A DNA stretch of 64,000 bases from Toxorhynchites rutilus septentrionalis. Lineage: Eukaryota; Arthropoda; Insecta; Diptera; Culicidae. Positions 34,239 to 46,175 of this stretch are shown here, piece after piece. Each line of letters begins with the position of its first letter. Within the stretch, counting starts at the first letter, position 1. Where the stretch lies: positions 108,543,766-108,607,765 of the forward strand of contig NC_073744.1 of assembly GCF_029784135.1 (NCBI RefSeq), given 5' to 3'. A program made the translations under genes and the position numbers. The notes under the pieces were generated by a model. That model had not been told where the DNA came from, did not search any database, and worked only from the letters and a program-made list of their open reading frames with translations.

Positions 34239-36888
34239 TTCAGTGCAAGAGGTCAAGGATTTGACCACTGTAATACAGTGGAATTGCAGAAGCATCATTC
34301 CTAAACTAGATCAGTTTAAATATTTAGTTCACAGCTCTAACTGTGATGTATTTTCTCTCTGTGAAACATGGCTTTCTTCAGCCGATGAGCTGAATTTCCA
34401 CGATTTCAACATTATTCGCCTCGATCGAAATGACTCGTTTGGTGGCGTACTATTGGGGATTAAAAAATGTCACTCCTTCTATAGAGTCACTCTCCCATCG
34501 ATGACAGGCATTGAAGTTGTTGCTTGCCAGACACAAATCAATGGCAAAGACCTCTGCATTGCTTCGATATATATATCTCTCCCAGAACTACGGTAGGCCG
34601 CCATCAGTTCTTTGAGCCGCGGGTAATATTAGGTGATTTTAACTCCCATGGAACAGCATGGGGATTACTCTATGATGACAACCGTGCCACTTTGATTTAT
34701 GATCTGTGCGACAACTTCAAATTGACAGTTTTGAATACTGGGGAAGCAACCAGAATAGCCAACCCTCCTGCACGGGCAAGCATGCTAGACATATCTCTAT
34801 GCTCTTCTTCGTTATCCCTGGATTGCATGTGGAAGGTAATCCAAGATCCCCACGGTAGTGATCACCTACCAATAATTTTATCGATCGCTAGTGAATCAAG
34901 CTCTCGTGAGTCAGTCAATATTTTGTATGACCTCACGAAGAATATTGACTGGAGAACATTTGCGGAAATAATATCTGAAGCAATTGTTTCAATGCATGAA
35001 CTTCCTCCACTCGAAGAGTATAACTTTATATCGAGTTTGATTTACGAAAGCGCACTTCAAGCTCAAAAGAAACGTGTACCGGCTACCACTTTCCGACGTC
35101 GACCTCCATCACTTTGGTGATGATTTTCACCAAACATGATTTTCATGATTTTCTCTCATGGCAGCTCGAAATCTTCTCGTTACAGTTTTATGGGCCTACC
35201 ACAAGGATTGTTCAGGGTATCTTGCAAAGTCGTTGCAAGATACCTTGAACAATCTGTTCACGTGGGCCCTCAAGCTGGGTATCGAATTCTCTACGGAGAA
35301 AACTGAAATGGTCGTTTTTTCTAGGAAGCACGAACCCGCCCAATTCCAGCTTCACCTATCCGGCAAAACGATCCAACACTCTATGTTTTTCAAATACCTG
35401 GGTGTATATTTTGCTTCTAAGTGTACCTGGGGAAGACACATTGCGTATTTGAAACAGAAATGCCAGCAAAGAATCAATTTTCTACAAACAATTACCGGAA
35501 CATGGTGGGGTGCCCATCCAGGAGACTTCATTCAGTTGTACAAAACAACGATATTATCAGTGTTAGAATATGGCAGTCTCTGCTTCCGATCAGCTGCCAG
35601 GATTCATATTCTCAAGCTGGAGAGAATACAATATCGTTGCTTGCGTATAGCCATGGAGTGTTTGCATTCGACACGTACGATGAGTCTCGAAGTTTTGGCA
35701 GGAGTACCCCCGCTTACTCTTCGGTTCACAGAATTATCCTACAGATTTCTCATCCGTTGCAAGATCATGAATCCATTGGTGATTGATAACTTCGAAAATC
35801 TACTCCAACTGACTCCTCAGTCAAGTTTTAGGTCTTTATACCATGAGTACCTTACCCACGACGTGCACCCTTCACCAGGCATCTCCAACCAAGTTTGCTT
35901 CCCATACTTCTGCAATTCCTCTGTCACTTTTGATCTGTCCATGCGACAAAAAATCCATGGAATCCCAGATCACCTACGCTCCGATTCTATTCCGCCGATA
36001 TTTTCGGCAGAATATGGGAAAGTTAGATCTGATAAAATGTTCTTTACTGACGGTTCATTCATAAACGGGTCCACTGGCTTCGGCATCTTCAATGAAAATT
36101 CCAGTGCCTCTTTCAAACTCAAAGATCCTTGTTCCGTGTATGTCGCTGAACTGGGTGCGATATATTACGCATTAGGGATCATTGAAACATTGCCCGTCGA
36201 CCACTATTTTATTTTTTCAGACAGTCTCAGCTCAATAGAGGCAATCCGCTCAATGAAAGTTGATAAATGCTCATCTTATTTCCTAACAAGAATAAGACAA
36301 CTATTGAGTGTTTTGGTCGAAAAATTATTCAAGATTACCTTAGCATGGGTTCCCTCTCATTGCTCGATTCCGGGGAATGAGAAAGCGGACTCGCTAGCTA
36401 AGATGGGCGCTTTAGAAGGCACACTTTTTGAAAGGCAAATTGCTTATAATGAATTTTTCCACATTCCTCGTCAGTATACGCTCGTAAGTTGGCAGAGCAT
36501 GTGGAGTGGTGATGAGTTCGGTCGTTGGTTACACACGATTATCCCTAAGGTCTCGACGAGTGCATGGTTCAAGGGATTCAATGTAGGTCGTGATTTCATT
36601 CGCGTGATATCTCGGCTTATATCCAATCACTACAACCTAAACGCGCATCTCTATCGCATTGGGCTCGCAGCAAACAATCTTTGTGATTGTGGCGATGGCT
36701 ACCACGACATCGAGCATGTTGTCTGGTCGTGTATCCGGTTCCATGCTGCTCGTTCTCAGCTCTCTAGAGCACTGAGAGCACAAGGCAGACAATCGGATAT
36801 CCCCGTGCGGGATATCTTAGGTAGCCGGGATCCTGATCTTCTGCTTCATCTATACCTGTTCCTCAGAAACGCCGATGTCAACGTTTAA
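34231..36888 (+). pseudogene. LINE ORF2 with endonuclease, deleted RT and RNase H (I-clade-like)
   Basis: Frame 34231-34596 encodes the first half of an APE-type endonuclease (VIQWNCRSI, then CETWLS). After a frameshift near 34590 it continues with VILGDFNSHGTAWG and GSDHLPIIL, the endonuclease active-site motifs. At about 35185 the RT motif FMGLPQGL is visible in one frame. The catalytic YADD segment that should follow is missing, and the frame 35158-36888 starts in the RT thumb. An RNase H domain is intact by motif (FFTDGSF, VAELGA, FSDSLSS, AWVPSHCSIPGNEKADSLAK). A C-terminal Cys/His motif (CDCGDGYHDIEHVVWSC) follows. The element cannot self-mobilise. Confidence 0.87.
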
Positions 36889-37406
36889 TGATGTTTCCTT
36901 CGTTATGTCCCCGTTTCATATCCCTCCTATCCGATCGATAAACTTTTACTTAGTCGCGGCAATACATACACACACTCTTTACAGATGCACGGGCCGAAGG
37001 TTGTGCAGTCCACTGATCATTCAACAAGAGCCAAAGGTTGTACCGCTCATGACAACTCTACACGAACTGATGATTGCGCCGGCTAGTGACCATTCTATCC
37101 TGGATTCCTCGAGTCGAGAAAGACGCACCACGCTAGATATGGGGTACAGACTAGGGGGGCGTTGCTGATTAATGGTCAGCTGCATCCCAATAGGAAGTAT
37201 CCCGTGTCGGGCACACGTACAGAGCATCGAAGACTGCGACATACCAATTATGAAAACACTTGTAATACTAACCTCGAATCAACCGCGTGTAATCGGTTAC
37301 ATATTACTAACATAGTTGTAAGCAAACATTGTCAAAATATTGAACTCCCGGCCCCGTTAGGCTGACGCCATATGAGCCTTAATAAAATATATATTGTGGA
37401 TAAAAA
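36889..37406 (+). other. 3' UTR of the LINE
   Basis: Non-coding sequence continuing from ORF2 to the insertion point of the next family E element. It contains AACCGCGTGTAATCGGTT near 37279, matched by a similar word (CCGCGAGTAATCGGTTT) in the 3' ends of the related LINEs near 30409 and 42381. This supports common ancestry of the three. Confidence 0.65.
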
Positions 37407-38743
37407 TGAGTGGGTTATATCTATGATATAACCGCAAGGTTCACGTGGAACTACCTTAGCTTAGCAATCATTCGTTTGTATTGATTAAATTCTTGATTGA
37501 ATGAAACAGTTTCCAAATTCAATTGAGTTCAATATATTTGCTCTGTGAGTGAAAAAAATGAACAAATGCAGTGTAAAGTCAATTCATTTATTGTGATTGA
37601 TTGTTCTTCGTTACAAGTAAATTTAATGACGGACCTTTTACGTTTGGTATGATGACTAGAACAAAATATATGTACGGAAGAATTATCAAACGTTTGATGA
37701 ACCAGCCTAAGGCTGAAAATCTTTCCAATAAAGACCAAAAAAAAAATTATCAAACGATTATTTTATTTTACATTTCCCTCTGAAGTTTACATCCCAAAAG
37801 TGTACATACTTCTCGAATCTCGAATTTGCTTGAAACTGGGAAGTTCATTCGCTTCTAGTGGCTGCACGATTTTCCCAGGTTCCTAAGTTTAGAAGATCAT
37901 GTTAGGACAGACATATTCCACTCTGCACAAAGGCAAGCGAGGACAAAAGTACTCGCAGTTTGCATTTATTTGCAGAGCCGATTTCCCCAGAAACCTTGGT
38001 TTTGAAGTCTGTGTTAGGGAAACACATTTCAATCGGAACAAAAATACCCCCGATTTGTATGAATTCGCAATGCCGATTTCCCCACGCTTCATGGATTTGA
38101 AGTCTGTGTTAGGGAAACACATTCCAGTCGGAACAAAAATACCCCCGACTTGCATGAATTTGAAATACCGATTTCTCCAGGCACCTTGGTTTAGAAATCT
38201 CTATTAGGGAACACATTTCGGTGGGAACAAAAGCTCCCTCTACTTTCATGTGTTCTTTTTCTTCTTTTTGGCTTTAAGAGGGTTTAAACTTTTCAGTTCA
38301 CTCGCCTCTAGGCTCTTTCGTGTGTTTGCAATGCCGATTTCGCTGCTTGGTTTTAAAGTCTGTGTTAGGGAACATTTTTCGATGAGAACAAAAGTCCCCC
38401 TACTTTCATGTATTTGCAATGCCGATTTCCCCAAGGCTGCTTGGTTTTGATGGCTGTGTTAGGGAAACCGTAAATCGGGCCAATCAAAACGATGCAGTTA
38501 GGGCGTTTAGATAACGCTTAATATTTTACAGTTATTCAATTGTTTATCTAATGAAAAACAACATTTTGTTAGTTGCGATAGATGCGTAGAAATATTCCCT
38601 ATCAAGTGATGCAAACATCTCTCCTATCCAGTACGAAATGTTCGAGCTATAAGCATTCGAAATCTTTCATTTTTTCCTGCATGTTCTGTGTTTAGGTTTT
38701 CATTTTACCCTCCATATATTCCGGTTAGACGTAGTCCCACGTC
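37407..38743 (+). mobile_element. family E element with minisatellite core
   Basis: The left end carries GAGTGGGTTATATC and a 21-nt hairpin closing in ATAACC, then GCAAGGTTCACGTGGAAC. The right end is GTTAGACGTAGTCCCACGTC followed by an A-run. AAAA occurs at the left flank. This matches the termini of the copies at 24258 and 17951. The interior has no H2A sequence and instead contains a 95-bp tandem repeat. No transposase frame. Confidence 0.78.
37880..38470 (+). repeat. tandem repeat, unit about 95 bp, five or six copies
   Basis: The word GCCGATTTCCCC (or a variant) begins at 37977, 38072, 38167, 38333 and 38421. Spacings are 95, 95, 166 and 88. Each unit also has TTGAAGTCTGTGTTAGGGAA and GGAACAAAAATACCCCC variants. 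The longer spacing comes from an insertion around 38240-38330. Confidence 0.85.
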
Positions 38744-38769
38744 AAAAAAAAAATAACATCATTAATAAA

Positions 38770-39160
38770 TGAATATTCCATCCAACTACCAACAAGTCTC
38801 CCATACATTGGAGAAAGAGCAGAGTTATATTGATACATTTTATGAGAATTTAAAAAAAAATACTTTTCGAGAAAAAATAATTTCAATCTTCAAAATATCT
38901 GTTTTTTCAGTGTAATTTTATTTATGTATTTTTTAACTTGAAATTTTTTTAACATTTTTCTACATTTCATTTTTTGACCAAAACTTTTTAAGTATTTTTA
39001 TTTTGGAGTTAATAATTTTTGTAAAAAATGGGAAAAGAAACTTTGGCCGTATCCAAAAACTAGTTTAATTATTTTTTGTTAAATCTCCAATGTTGCGAAG
39101 TTGCTCAAATGACTTTACACCCATAACGTTTCACTGCAAACTGAGATGGTCCGGATTCGT
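38770..39160 (+). repeat. single arm related to the 57307-59223 foldback
   Basis: AACTTTGGCCGTATCC, CAAATGACTTTACACCCATAA and CGTTTCACTGCAAACTGAGA match, in order, the right arm of the foldback near 59072-59180. The other arm is absent here. It is AT-rich and non-coding. Confidence 0.65.
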
Positions 39161-39239
39161 CCATTGAAAATGTGTACGTTATATCGAATGACGTTATATC
39201 GAAGTTTCCCTGTATATCCACGTTTACCACAAGTAACAA

Positions 39240-39610
39240 AAAAAAGAACAGTGGATTGGACATTTCATTTTCGCTGATCGTCAGATCGACCTTCTGCCGT
39301 TCAGCACCAAGTAGGTCTCGTCAACCATTATGAACATGACGTCGCGCTTTGTCAGTGAGATGTTTTTCACCTGCACCTTCAACCGCAGTCACCGAGAGCC
39401 TGCTCAGACATGGCCGGTCTCGACTGAGGCTTCAGCTTCACCTTTTAGACGGATGCTCCGACCTCCCGGCTCTAGGCTTGGAACGATGGTGCCACCTTGC
39501 TCTCAGTCTTCCTCTTCGACTCCTGCTGCACTTTACGCTCGGGCTGCTGGAACCTGGTTTCTATCCGACGTTCTCGCCATTCACTGGAGGGGAGATAATG
39601 TTGTAAATGC
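39240..39610 (-). pseudogene. possible Tc1/mariner-type transposase remnant
   Basis: A minus-strand stretch near 39380-39280 reads KRDVMFIMVDETYLVLNG and then stops. The VDETY context resembles the first catalytic Asp segment of mosquito Tc1/mariner-type transposases. No second catalytic motif, TIR or target duplication is clear, so the family is uncertain. Confidence 0.4.
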
Positions 39611-39901
39611 CGGATCGGCTATATCTGGCAGATATGAAGTGTCACTCAATGTCCAACACAATGTACAATGTAATGGAAAAGCATCGAGCGTTGCTGTGAA
39701 TCAACTCAACAAAAATAGGAACCTTTGATGGACAATTTTTCTTAATTGTCTGTAATTGTCACGGATCGTCTTCAATGTCTTCTCTACTACTGTCACTGTT
39801 ATATCTGGCCAATTCATATTATTTGGGAAGTTACTGTGACAATTTTACATTGTACGTTTGAGCTTTGATCCACCGAGTCTCGTTGGACGACCTGTTTGTT
39901 G

Positions 39902-40168
39902 AGTTACAAATTTCTTTCCTGATTAAGGGGAAACATATTTTAGGAGCTATGCTCCTCTTTTATTTCGAGATCACTTAAGACTAAATACAAGTTCGTTCTT
40001 ATGCTAAGATGAAACCTCGCTCGCTGGGTGGCTGATGTTTATAAACCGCTATCTTCGCTGAGCGCGCATTCTCGGGATCGGATGGTATTTTTGCTGACCG
40101 ATCGTCCGCTAGCAAAATCGTTGTTTAGATCGACTCGCATTATTTTATCGCTACGTCTGGTGCTAACT
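39902..40168 (-). repeat. 3' LTR of the errantivirus
   Basis: 267 bp. On the minus strand it begins AGTTAGCACCAGACG and ends TTTGTAACT. It is highly similar to 51373-51641. AGTTA/TAACT termini and short LTR length are typical of gypsy-type errantiviruses. Confidence 0.92.
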
Positions 40169-40182
40169 CTTCCCCTTTCGAA
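40169..40182 (-). other. polypurine tract of the errantivirus
   Basis: The minus strand reads GAAAGGGGAAG directly before the AGTTAG start of the 3' LTR, where plus-strand priming occurs. Confidence 0.7.
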
Positions 40183-40323
40183 TTACTTTGTCCTCGAAGT
40201 TTTTCAACGTAATGACCGAAGTTGTGTTGGTGTGTTGAGGAATGTCTCGATCTCTCGTTTCCTTTCTTCTGATAATTCCTCAGGTTGCTTTATTTCTGAC
40301 AAAATAATTTCATCGCTGACTTT

Positions 40324-41287
40324 TTAAGATTTCGTTATACTTAGTTGAATATTGGTGTTTGTTTTTCTGAAATGATAGCAGAAAGCAGCAATGGCAATGG
40401 CAAACATAATTACCGATGTAATTCCAAACGATCCAAAAATATGAAGTTTCCATTTCAAAGAGTTGTTCTGTAGATGAAGAGTTTCTAATTTATCTCGGTG
40501 TTCCAGAGTTAAGTTTTGAAGATATTCCACTGGTGGTTGATCGATGGTACTAATTTCATGGACCAGCAATCCTGTTGTAGGTTGGTAAATTTTACCTGGA
40601 ACTGTGACTTCAAAGTTGGTGTAGAGCTCTCCATTGATACGAAGGTTACAGCTATCGAATTGTACCAAAAATGATCCATTAAGAAATTGATTCGAATTGC
40701 TACAGTTTGAGGAAATTTCTATTAAAGCGTCATTGATAAAGAACCTCGTTGTTGATTCGTTGGATGAGTCCTCTTGAATAAACCTTTTCGTATATGCAGG
40801 TAGAATGTCTTCCTTTGATTAGCTGGTCAATGCAGGGTGTAGTAGATTCTAGATTGGTGCTCTCACAAATAAAATATTGTCCTTGTTCCTCACATGGTTG
40901 TTTTAATGCATAAATATGTGTAGCATTTCTTAGAATATGGTTCTGTTTGATAGTTATTCGTTTCTGGTTTTTGATAACAGAGTCAACGTAACTGTAATCG
41001 AATGTGACTGATGAGGAACCTTTAAGATATATATATATATATATAATATGCGTATTGTTGATCGCAACTTGTGGCTTTGATTGCGACAAGAGGTGCTCGA
41101 AGGAAGAAACATGTATGTCTTGATGATCCAAAAATGCAGCAATCGAGTTGAAGTCTTGAAAAGATAACAGTTTACTACTAGGAATGCCATGATTTGCTAA
41201 TAAAACTGCTTCTTCAATCGTTTCTATTTGACTTTGGAGCGAATCCAAATTCGAAAGAATAATCAGTTGATTTATCTCCATAGAGTG
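40324..41287 (-). pseudogene. errantivirus env, C-terminal part
   Basis: Two minus frames (41287-40730 and 40668-40324) hold the distal ectodomain with several Cys residues, then a hydrophobic anchor (about 22 residues near 40440-40380: FGSFGITSVIMFAIAIAAF) and a short basic cytoplasmic tail. A frameshift near 40700 separates the frames. Env of errantiviruses is a baculovirus F-like membrane fusion glycoprotein. The N-terminal part is at 42540-43025, separated by a LINE insertion, so no complete protein can be made. Confidence 0.85.
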
Positions 41288-42525
41288 TCCTACGATCTTT
41301 AATGCAAAGTATGGGCGTATCAATTGCGATAATATGTACTTTACTGATGGGTCCTCTATGAATGAGTCCACAGGATTTGGAGTGTTCAACGTATTTTTTA
41401 GCACCTCACACAGTCTTCAGTATCCTTGCTCAGTGTATATTGCTGAATTGGCAGCAATACACTGGGCGCTGGACAGCGTCGCCTCACGACCTGTTGAACA
41501 CTATTACATTGTAACGGATAGTCTTAGCTCTGTCGAAGCTATCCGTTCAGTGAGGCCGGAAAAGCACTCGCCGTATTTCCTTGAGAGAATACGAGAAGTT
41601 TTGAGTGCTTTAACCAGACGCTGTTATGTCATTACCTTTGTCTGGGTCCCTTCTCATTGCTCAATTCCGGGTAATGAGAGGGCTGACTCATTAGCAAAGG
41701 TAGGTGCGATTGAAGGCGATATTTATCAGCGTCAAATCGCCTTCAATGAATTTTATTCTTTAGTCCGTAAAAATACCATCGCTAATTGGCAACGCAAATG
41801 GAACGAAGATGAATTGGGCCGGTGGCTCCACTCAATTATCCCTAAGGTTAGCTTCAAACCATGGTTCAAAAGTCTGGACTTGAGTCGAGACTTTATTCGC
41901 ACCTTCTCCCGACTCATGTCCAACCACTGTTCGTTAGACGCGCTACTCTTTCGTATTAATCTTGCCGACAGCAATCTTTGTGTTTGTGGCCACGGTTACC
42001 ACGACATCGAGCACGTTGTTTGGTCGTGCGAGTTGTATCTTGTCGCCAGATCGAATTTAGAAAACTCCCTCAGGGCTAGAGGAAGACAGCCCAATGTGCC
42101 GGTGAGAGATGTGTTGGCTCGGTTAGACCTTGATTACATGTCCCAAATCTATATTTTCCTTAAAGCTATCGATGTTCGTGTGTGATTATCCTTATATCCT
42201 TATATCCTTTGCGTGCAATTGGTCCCCTTGCTACAAACAGTAGAATAAGTTGAAATGTAAATACACAATAGATATACGAATATATTTAAGAATTGAGTGT
42301 GTGAGATTATCATTATTGTAACAATTTCCTTATATCCCATCCTTTTCCTGAACAAATATGTCACTACTAAACTCGAGTAGACCGCGAGTAATCGGTTTTC
42401 TACCTTACTTACCTTAGATTTAGAAAATGTTTATGTATAGTAATAAAAATATAATTAAGAATTCGGCTCCTTTAAACTTATGTAACTGAGCCTGTAAAAA
42501 TAAACGAATTTAATAAAAAAAAAAA
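41288..42525 (+). mobile_element. 5'-truncated I-clade-like LINE inserted in env
   Basis: Sense strand is +, opposite to the provirus. It begins inside ORF2 just upstream of RNase H (FTDGSSMNESTGFGVF, then IVTDSLSSVEAIRS and FVWVPSHCSIPGNERADSLA). It then runs through the C-terminal Cys/His motif (CVCGHGYHDIEHVVWSC) to a stop at 42183, a 3' UTR and a poly-A-like tail. A perfect 14-bp target duplication ATCTCCATAGAGTG flanks it (41274-41287 and 42526-42539). The remaining reading frame (about 283 codons) is uninterrupted, so it is a young insertion, but it lacks the polymerase. It is the same family as 33183-37406 and 29997-30550. Confidence 0.93.
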
Positions 42526-42539
42526 ATCTCCATAGAGTG

Positions 42540-43025
42540 GTTTTTCAGTCTTTCCGACTCAAGAGTTAGTACTTGGTTTGCGATATTCGATATTTCGAGT
42601 AAACGATTCCTAATTTTCTCGTTGATTAGAATTTGTTTGTTATTCTGATGAATGAGGGAATTCAGTGAAGAGTTTATCAAACGAAGGTCATCAGCATCGG
42701 GATTCCCGGCGATCCACTTCCAAATGGTTCCTACTGTATCCCATCTCCGGTGTCTTCTGAGCGATTTCAGCTTAAGATACGTTTCTTTTAATTTATAATT
42801 TTTTATATCAATTAATTCATATAGTGGGTTTACAAAAGGATTATTCTGTATTTCGTAATTGACTTTTTCAATAGTAGTTCCAATTTGATCTATGTTTATA
42901 GGATGCATTATTCTCACATAGCCTGTTTTTATTTTAGCTACACCTAATGGTATAATGGCAAGCGAATTATTTGTTAAGTCATGAATCTGGAGGTGTGATC
43001 GTGCTACTGACACGAACAGGGCCAA
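42540..43025 (-). pseudogene. errantivirus env, N-terminal part (copy 1)
   Basis: The minus frame from 43025 begins with a short hydrophobic start followed by about 160 residues with helical, Leu/Ile/Asn-rich character. A basic RRHRR sequence at about residue 90 is followed by a G-rich hydrophobic stretch, the layout of a furin-type cleavage site next to a fusion peptide in F-like proteins. It ends at the LINE target duplication (42539). The short gap after integrase suggests that env comes from a spliced or downstream message, as in relatives. Confidence 0.82.
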
Positions 43026-43058
43026 TCTGAAAATGGAATTAAAGATTTGGATTGATTC

Positions 43059-44544
43059 TTAAGTTTGTTTTATGAATTTTTCTTCTTGTGTATCAATAAC
43101 ATACGTATTATAATCTTCTCTGTAATTGTGATTTTTTTGTATCCAAAAGTAGATAGTAGAAATATCATATGTCTTTTCAAAGGCTGTTGAGTTTGAAGTG
43201 TAACTTCTATAATGTTTTTCTGGTATTTTTTCTGCATTATTTTTGTGTATGTTTTGAATCCTTTCCAAATTCTTTTCTCTTGCTTTAAGGAAATCTTCTC
43301 TTGGAAGTGCGTTAACATTAATAGCTTGGTATACATTTCGAGGTGTGTCTTCTATTACTGAATGAACTGAATTATTATACCTATGTGCGGTCAGTTGCAT
43401 TAAATCATTGATTGAAATATCTGTATGTTCATGTCGTATACATCTTGTTATTTCTCTAATTGTCGAATGGCAGCGTTCAACCTGACCATTCGTTTCAGAC
43501 CTGTGAACAGGTGTCTTGAAAATTGTGATTCCGAGATTTTTAATTTGTTGTTCTATTGTATTAGACACAAAAGTGCTTTCGTTGTCAATTACTATATTAG
43601 CTGGAACGTCCCAGTCATATATCAATTGCATTAGAACCTCTTTTACATCAACTATAGATTTTGATTTTATAGGTCTTATTTTAAGGAATTTGGAAAATTT
43701 GTCTAATGATGATATAAACAAGAAGTTTTGGTTGTACATAAATATGTCGATATGAACTATATCAGCGGGATATGTTGGTACAGGAGTTTTGACGGGTATA
43801 AATTTTTGAGGATTTCTGGCATATTTCTCGGTTTTGCAAATTTCACATGTCGATACATATTGCCTTATCATTTTCTTCATTCCAGGGAAATAATATTTTT
43901 TTTATCATTTGTAATGAATTTTCATTCGCATTCCTATGAGCAAATTCATGAAATTTTATAACTTTTTCTAATTGATCTTCTTCGTCATTTAAATCTTCAA
44001 CTTGAATTTGTGAAAATCTAGCTCTAACTAGTTTTGGATTGTAATTTTCTTTATAAATCTCTTGGATAATAGCCATAACTGGTTCATCTGTCAATATCCC
44101 ATTGAGAATGCCAGGGATTAAAAATTGTTGTAGTTTCCTAGTTAAAAACTCCTTTGAAAATTGAGGTTCTGTGAATTTATGTCTTTCGTATTTTTCAAAT
44201 GGTATAATTAATTCATATGAGGGAGTATTTCCAATTTTGAAAATTAACTGATTCTTAAAAACATTGATTGGAGCTTCTGTACTCGGAATGTAGGATGAAT
44301 CATCATCATCAGATGAATGTTGGGTAGGAGTAAGGGAATAAATTTGAATACGGGAAAGCGCGTCGGCTACAATGTTGGATTTGCCAGGCTTGTACAGCAT
44401 TTCATGATCGTGTTCTTCGATAAAGGCCTTCCATCGTTTCAGCTTAGCGTTGTTATTTTTGGGGGATAGGGTGAAGGTTAAATGTAAGTGATCCGTGTAA
44501 ATTTTTATCTTAGAGCCATAAATGAAGTTGCGCAGGGTACTCAA
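43059..44544 (-). pseudogene. errantivirus pol: RNase H end and integrase (copy 1)
   Basis: The minus frame 44544-43843 covers the RNase H tail (IKIYTDHLHLTF, then KPGKSNIVADALSRI) and the start of integrase. The next frame, 43880-43059, has a zinc-finger end (CEICKTEK), then IVHIDIF, VIDNESTF and the Glu motif SETNGQVERCH, all three catalytic residues of a DDE integrase. A frameshift in a T-run near 43890 separates them. This copy lies within tandem duplication unit 1. Confidence 0.87.
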
Positions 44545-45067
44545 CGCCCATACGACTGCTAAGAGTTCCTTTTCATTGGTCGCATAATTTTCTTCCGATT
44601 TTGATAAAGTACGTGATATGAAAGTAATTGGCCTTTCCCCTGCAGGGAATTATTGAGATAGTACTGCACCTAACGCTATATTGGATGCGTCAGTTGTAAG
44701 AATGAAGGGTTTTTCGAAGTCGGGAAATGCTAAGACATCTTCAGAAGAAAGAACGTCTTTCAAAGTTTGAAATGCTTTTATGGCTTCTTCATCGAATTTA
44801 ATTGGGAAATTTTTAGATTGCGTTTTAGGAATCTGGCGCTAGCCATCTTCCCCTCTTAAGAATTTTGTTAAGGGTTTTGCAGTTTTTGCATAATTCTTAA
44901 CAAAACGTCTGTAATACCCAGAGAGACATAAGAATGCACGAAGATCTCTCAAATTCTTGGGCTGTGGATAATTCTGAATGCACTCTACCTTTTTCATATT
45001 CGGTTTTAGACCATTCTTTGAAATAATGAATCCTAAAAATTCCACTTCGGTATTCAGAAATTCAAGA
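44545..45067 (-). pseudogene. errantivirus pol: RT thumb/connection fragment (copy 1)
   Basis: The minus strand from 45060 reads EVEFLGFIISKNGLKPN and RDLRAFLCLSGYYRRFVKNY, which is the RT thumb. Stops near 44840 and 44655 precede the RNase H region. The catalytic palm is not in this unit because the duplication breakpoint is at about 45067. Confidence 0.85.
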
Positions 45068-45641
45068 TTCGTATTAATCTTGCCGACAGCAATCTTTGTG
45101 TTTGTGGCCACGGTTACCACGACATCGAGCACGTTGTTTGGTCGTGCGAGTTGTATCTTGTCGCCAGATCGAATTTAGAAAACTCCCTCAGGGCTAGAGG
45201 AAGACAGCCCAATGTGCCGGTGAGAGATGTGTTGGCTCGGTTAGACCTTGATTACATGTCCCAAATCTATATTTTCCTTAAAGCTATCGATGTTCGTGTG
45301 TGATTATCCTTATATCCTTATATCCTTTGCGTGCAATTGGTCCCCTTGCTACAAACAGTAGAATAAGTTGAAATGTAAATACACAATAGATATACGAATA
45401 TATTTAAGAATTGAGTGTGTGAGATTATCATTATTGTAACAATTTCCTTATATCCCATCCTTTTCCTGAACAAATATGTCACTACTAAACTCGAGTAGAC
45501 CGCGAGTAATCGGTTTTCTACCTTACTTACCTTAGATTTAGAAAATGTTTATGTATAGTAATAAAAATATAATTAAGAATTCGGCTCCTTTAAACTTATG
45601 TAACTGAGCCTGTAAAAATAAACGAATTTAATAAAAAAAAA

Positions 45642-46142
45642 AATCTCCATAGAGTGGTTTTTCAGTCTTTCCGACTCAAGAGTTAGTACTTGGTTTGCGA
45701 TATTCGATATTTCGAGTAAACGATTCCTAATTTTCTCGTTGATTAGAATTTGTTTGTTATTCTGATGAATGAGGGAATTCAGTGAAGAGTTTATCAAACG
45801 AAGGTCATCAGCATCGGGATTCCCGGCGATCCACTTCCAAATGGTTCCTACTGTATCCCATCTCCGGTGTCTTCTGAGCGATTTCAGCTTAAGATACGTT
45901 TCTTTTAATTTATAATTTTTTATATCAATTAATTCATATAGTGGGTTTACAAAAGGATTATTCTGTATTTCGTAATTGACTTTTTCAATAGTAGTTCCAA
46001 TTTGATCTATGTTTATAGGATGCATTATTCTCACATAGCCTGTTTTTATTTTAGCTACACCTAATGGTATAATGGCAAGCGAATTATTTGTTAAGTCATG
46101 AATCTGGAGGTGTGATCGTGCTACTGACACGAACAGGGCCAA
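45642..46142 (-). pseudogene. errantivirus env, N-terminal part (copy 2)
   Basis: Duplicate of 42540-43025. Its reading frame runs out into LINE 3' UTR sequence (to 45573), giving an artificial tail. The cleavage-type RRHRR sequence and the following hydrophobic stretch are present. No C-terminal env follows in this unit. Confidence 0.85.
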
Positions 46143-46175
46143 TCTGAAAATGGAATTAAAGATTTGGATTGATTC

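Larger units (their letters stand above)
41950..45067. repeat. provirus tandem duplication unit 1 (3118 bp)
   Basis: It is essentially identical to 45068-48182, differing mainly by one base in a poly-A run (near 42520 versus 45640). It spans the 3' half of the inserted LINE, the N-terminal env, integrase, RNase H and the end of RT. Because the LINE insertion is partly included, the duplication happened after that insertion. Confidence 0.93.

Noticed and set aside
37880..38470. CRISPR-like array
   Set aside because: Repeats of about 95 bp are contiguous with no unique spacers, and the context is eukaryotic transposon DNA.
39330..39728. 132-codon + strand open frame
   Set aside because: It overlaps, on the opposite strand, a transposase-like remnant. 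Composition is featureless, with no start context, splice sites or domain.
43425..43961. Plus-strand open frames over the integrase region (repeated at 46542-47078)
   Set aside because: They are antisense shadows of the provirus integrase.
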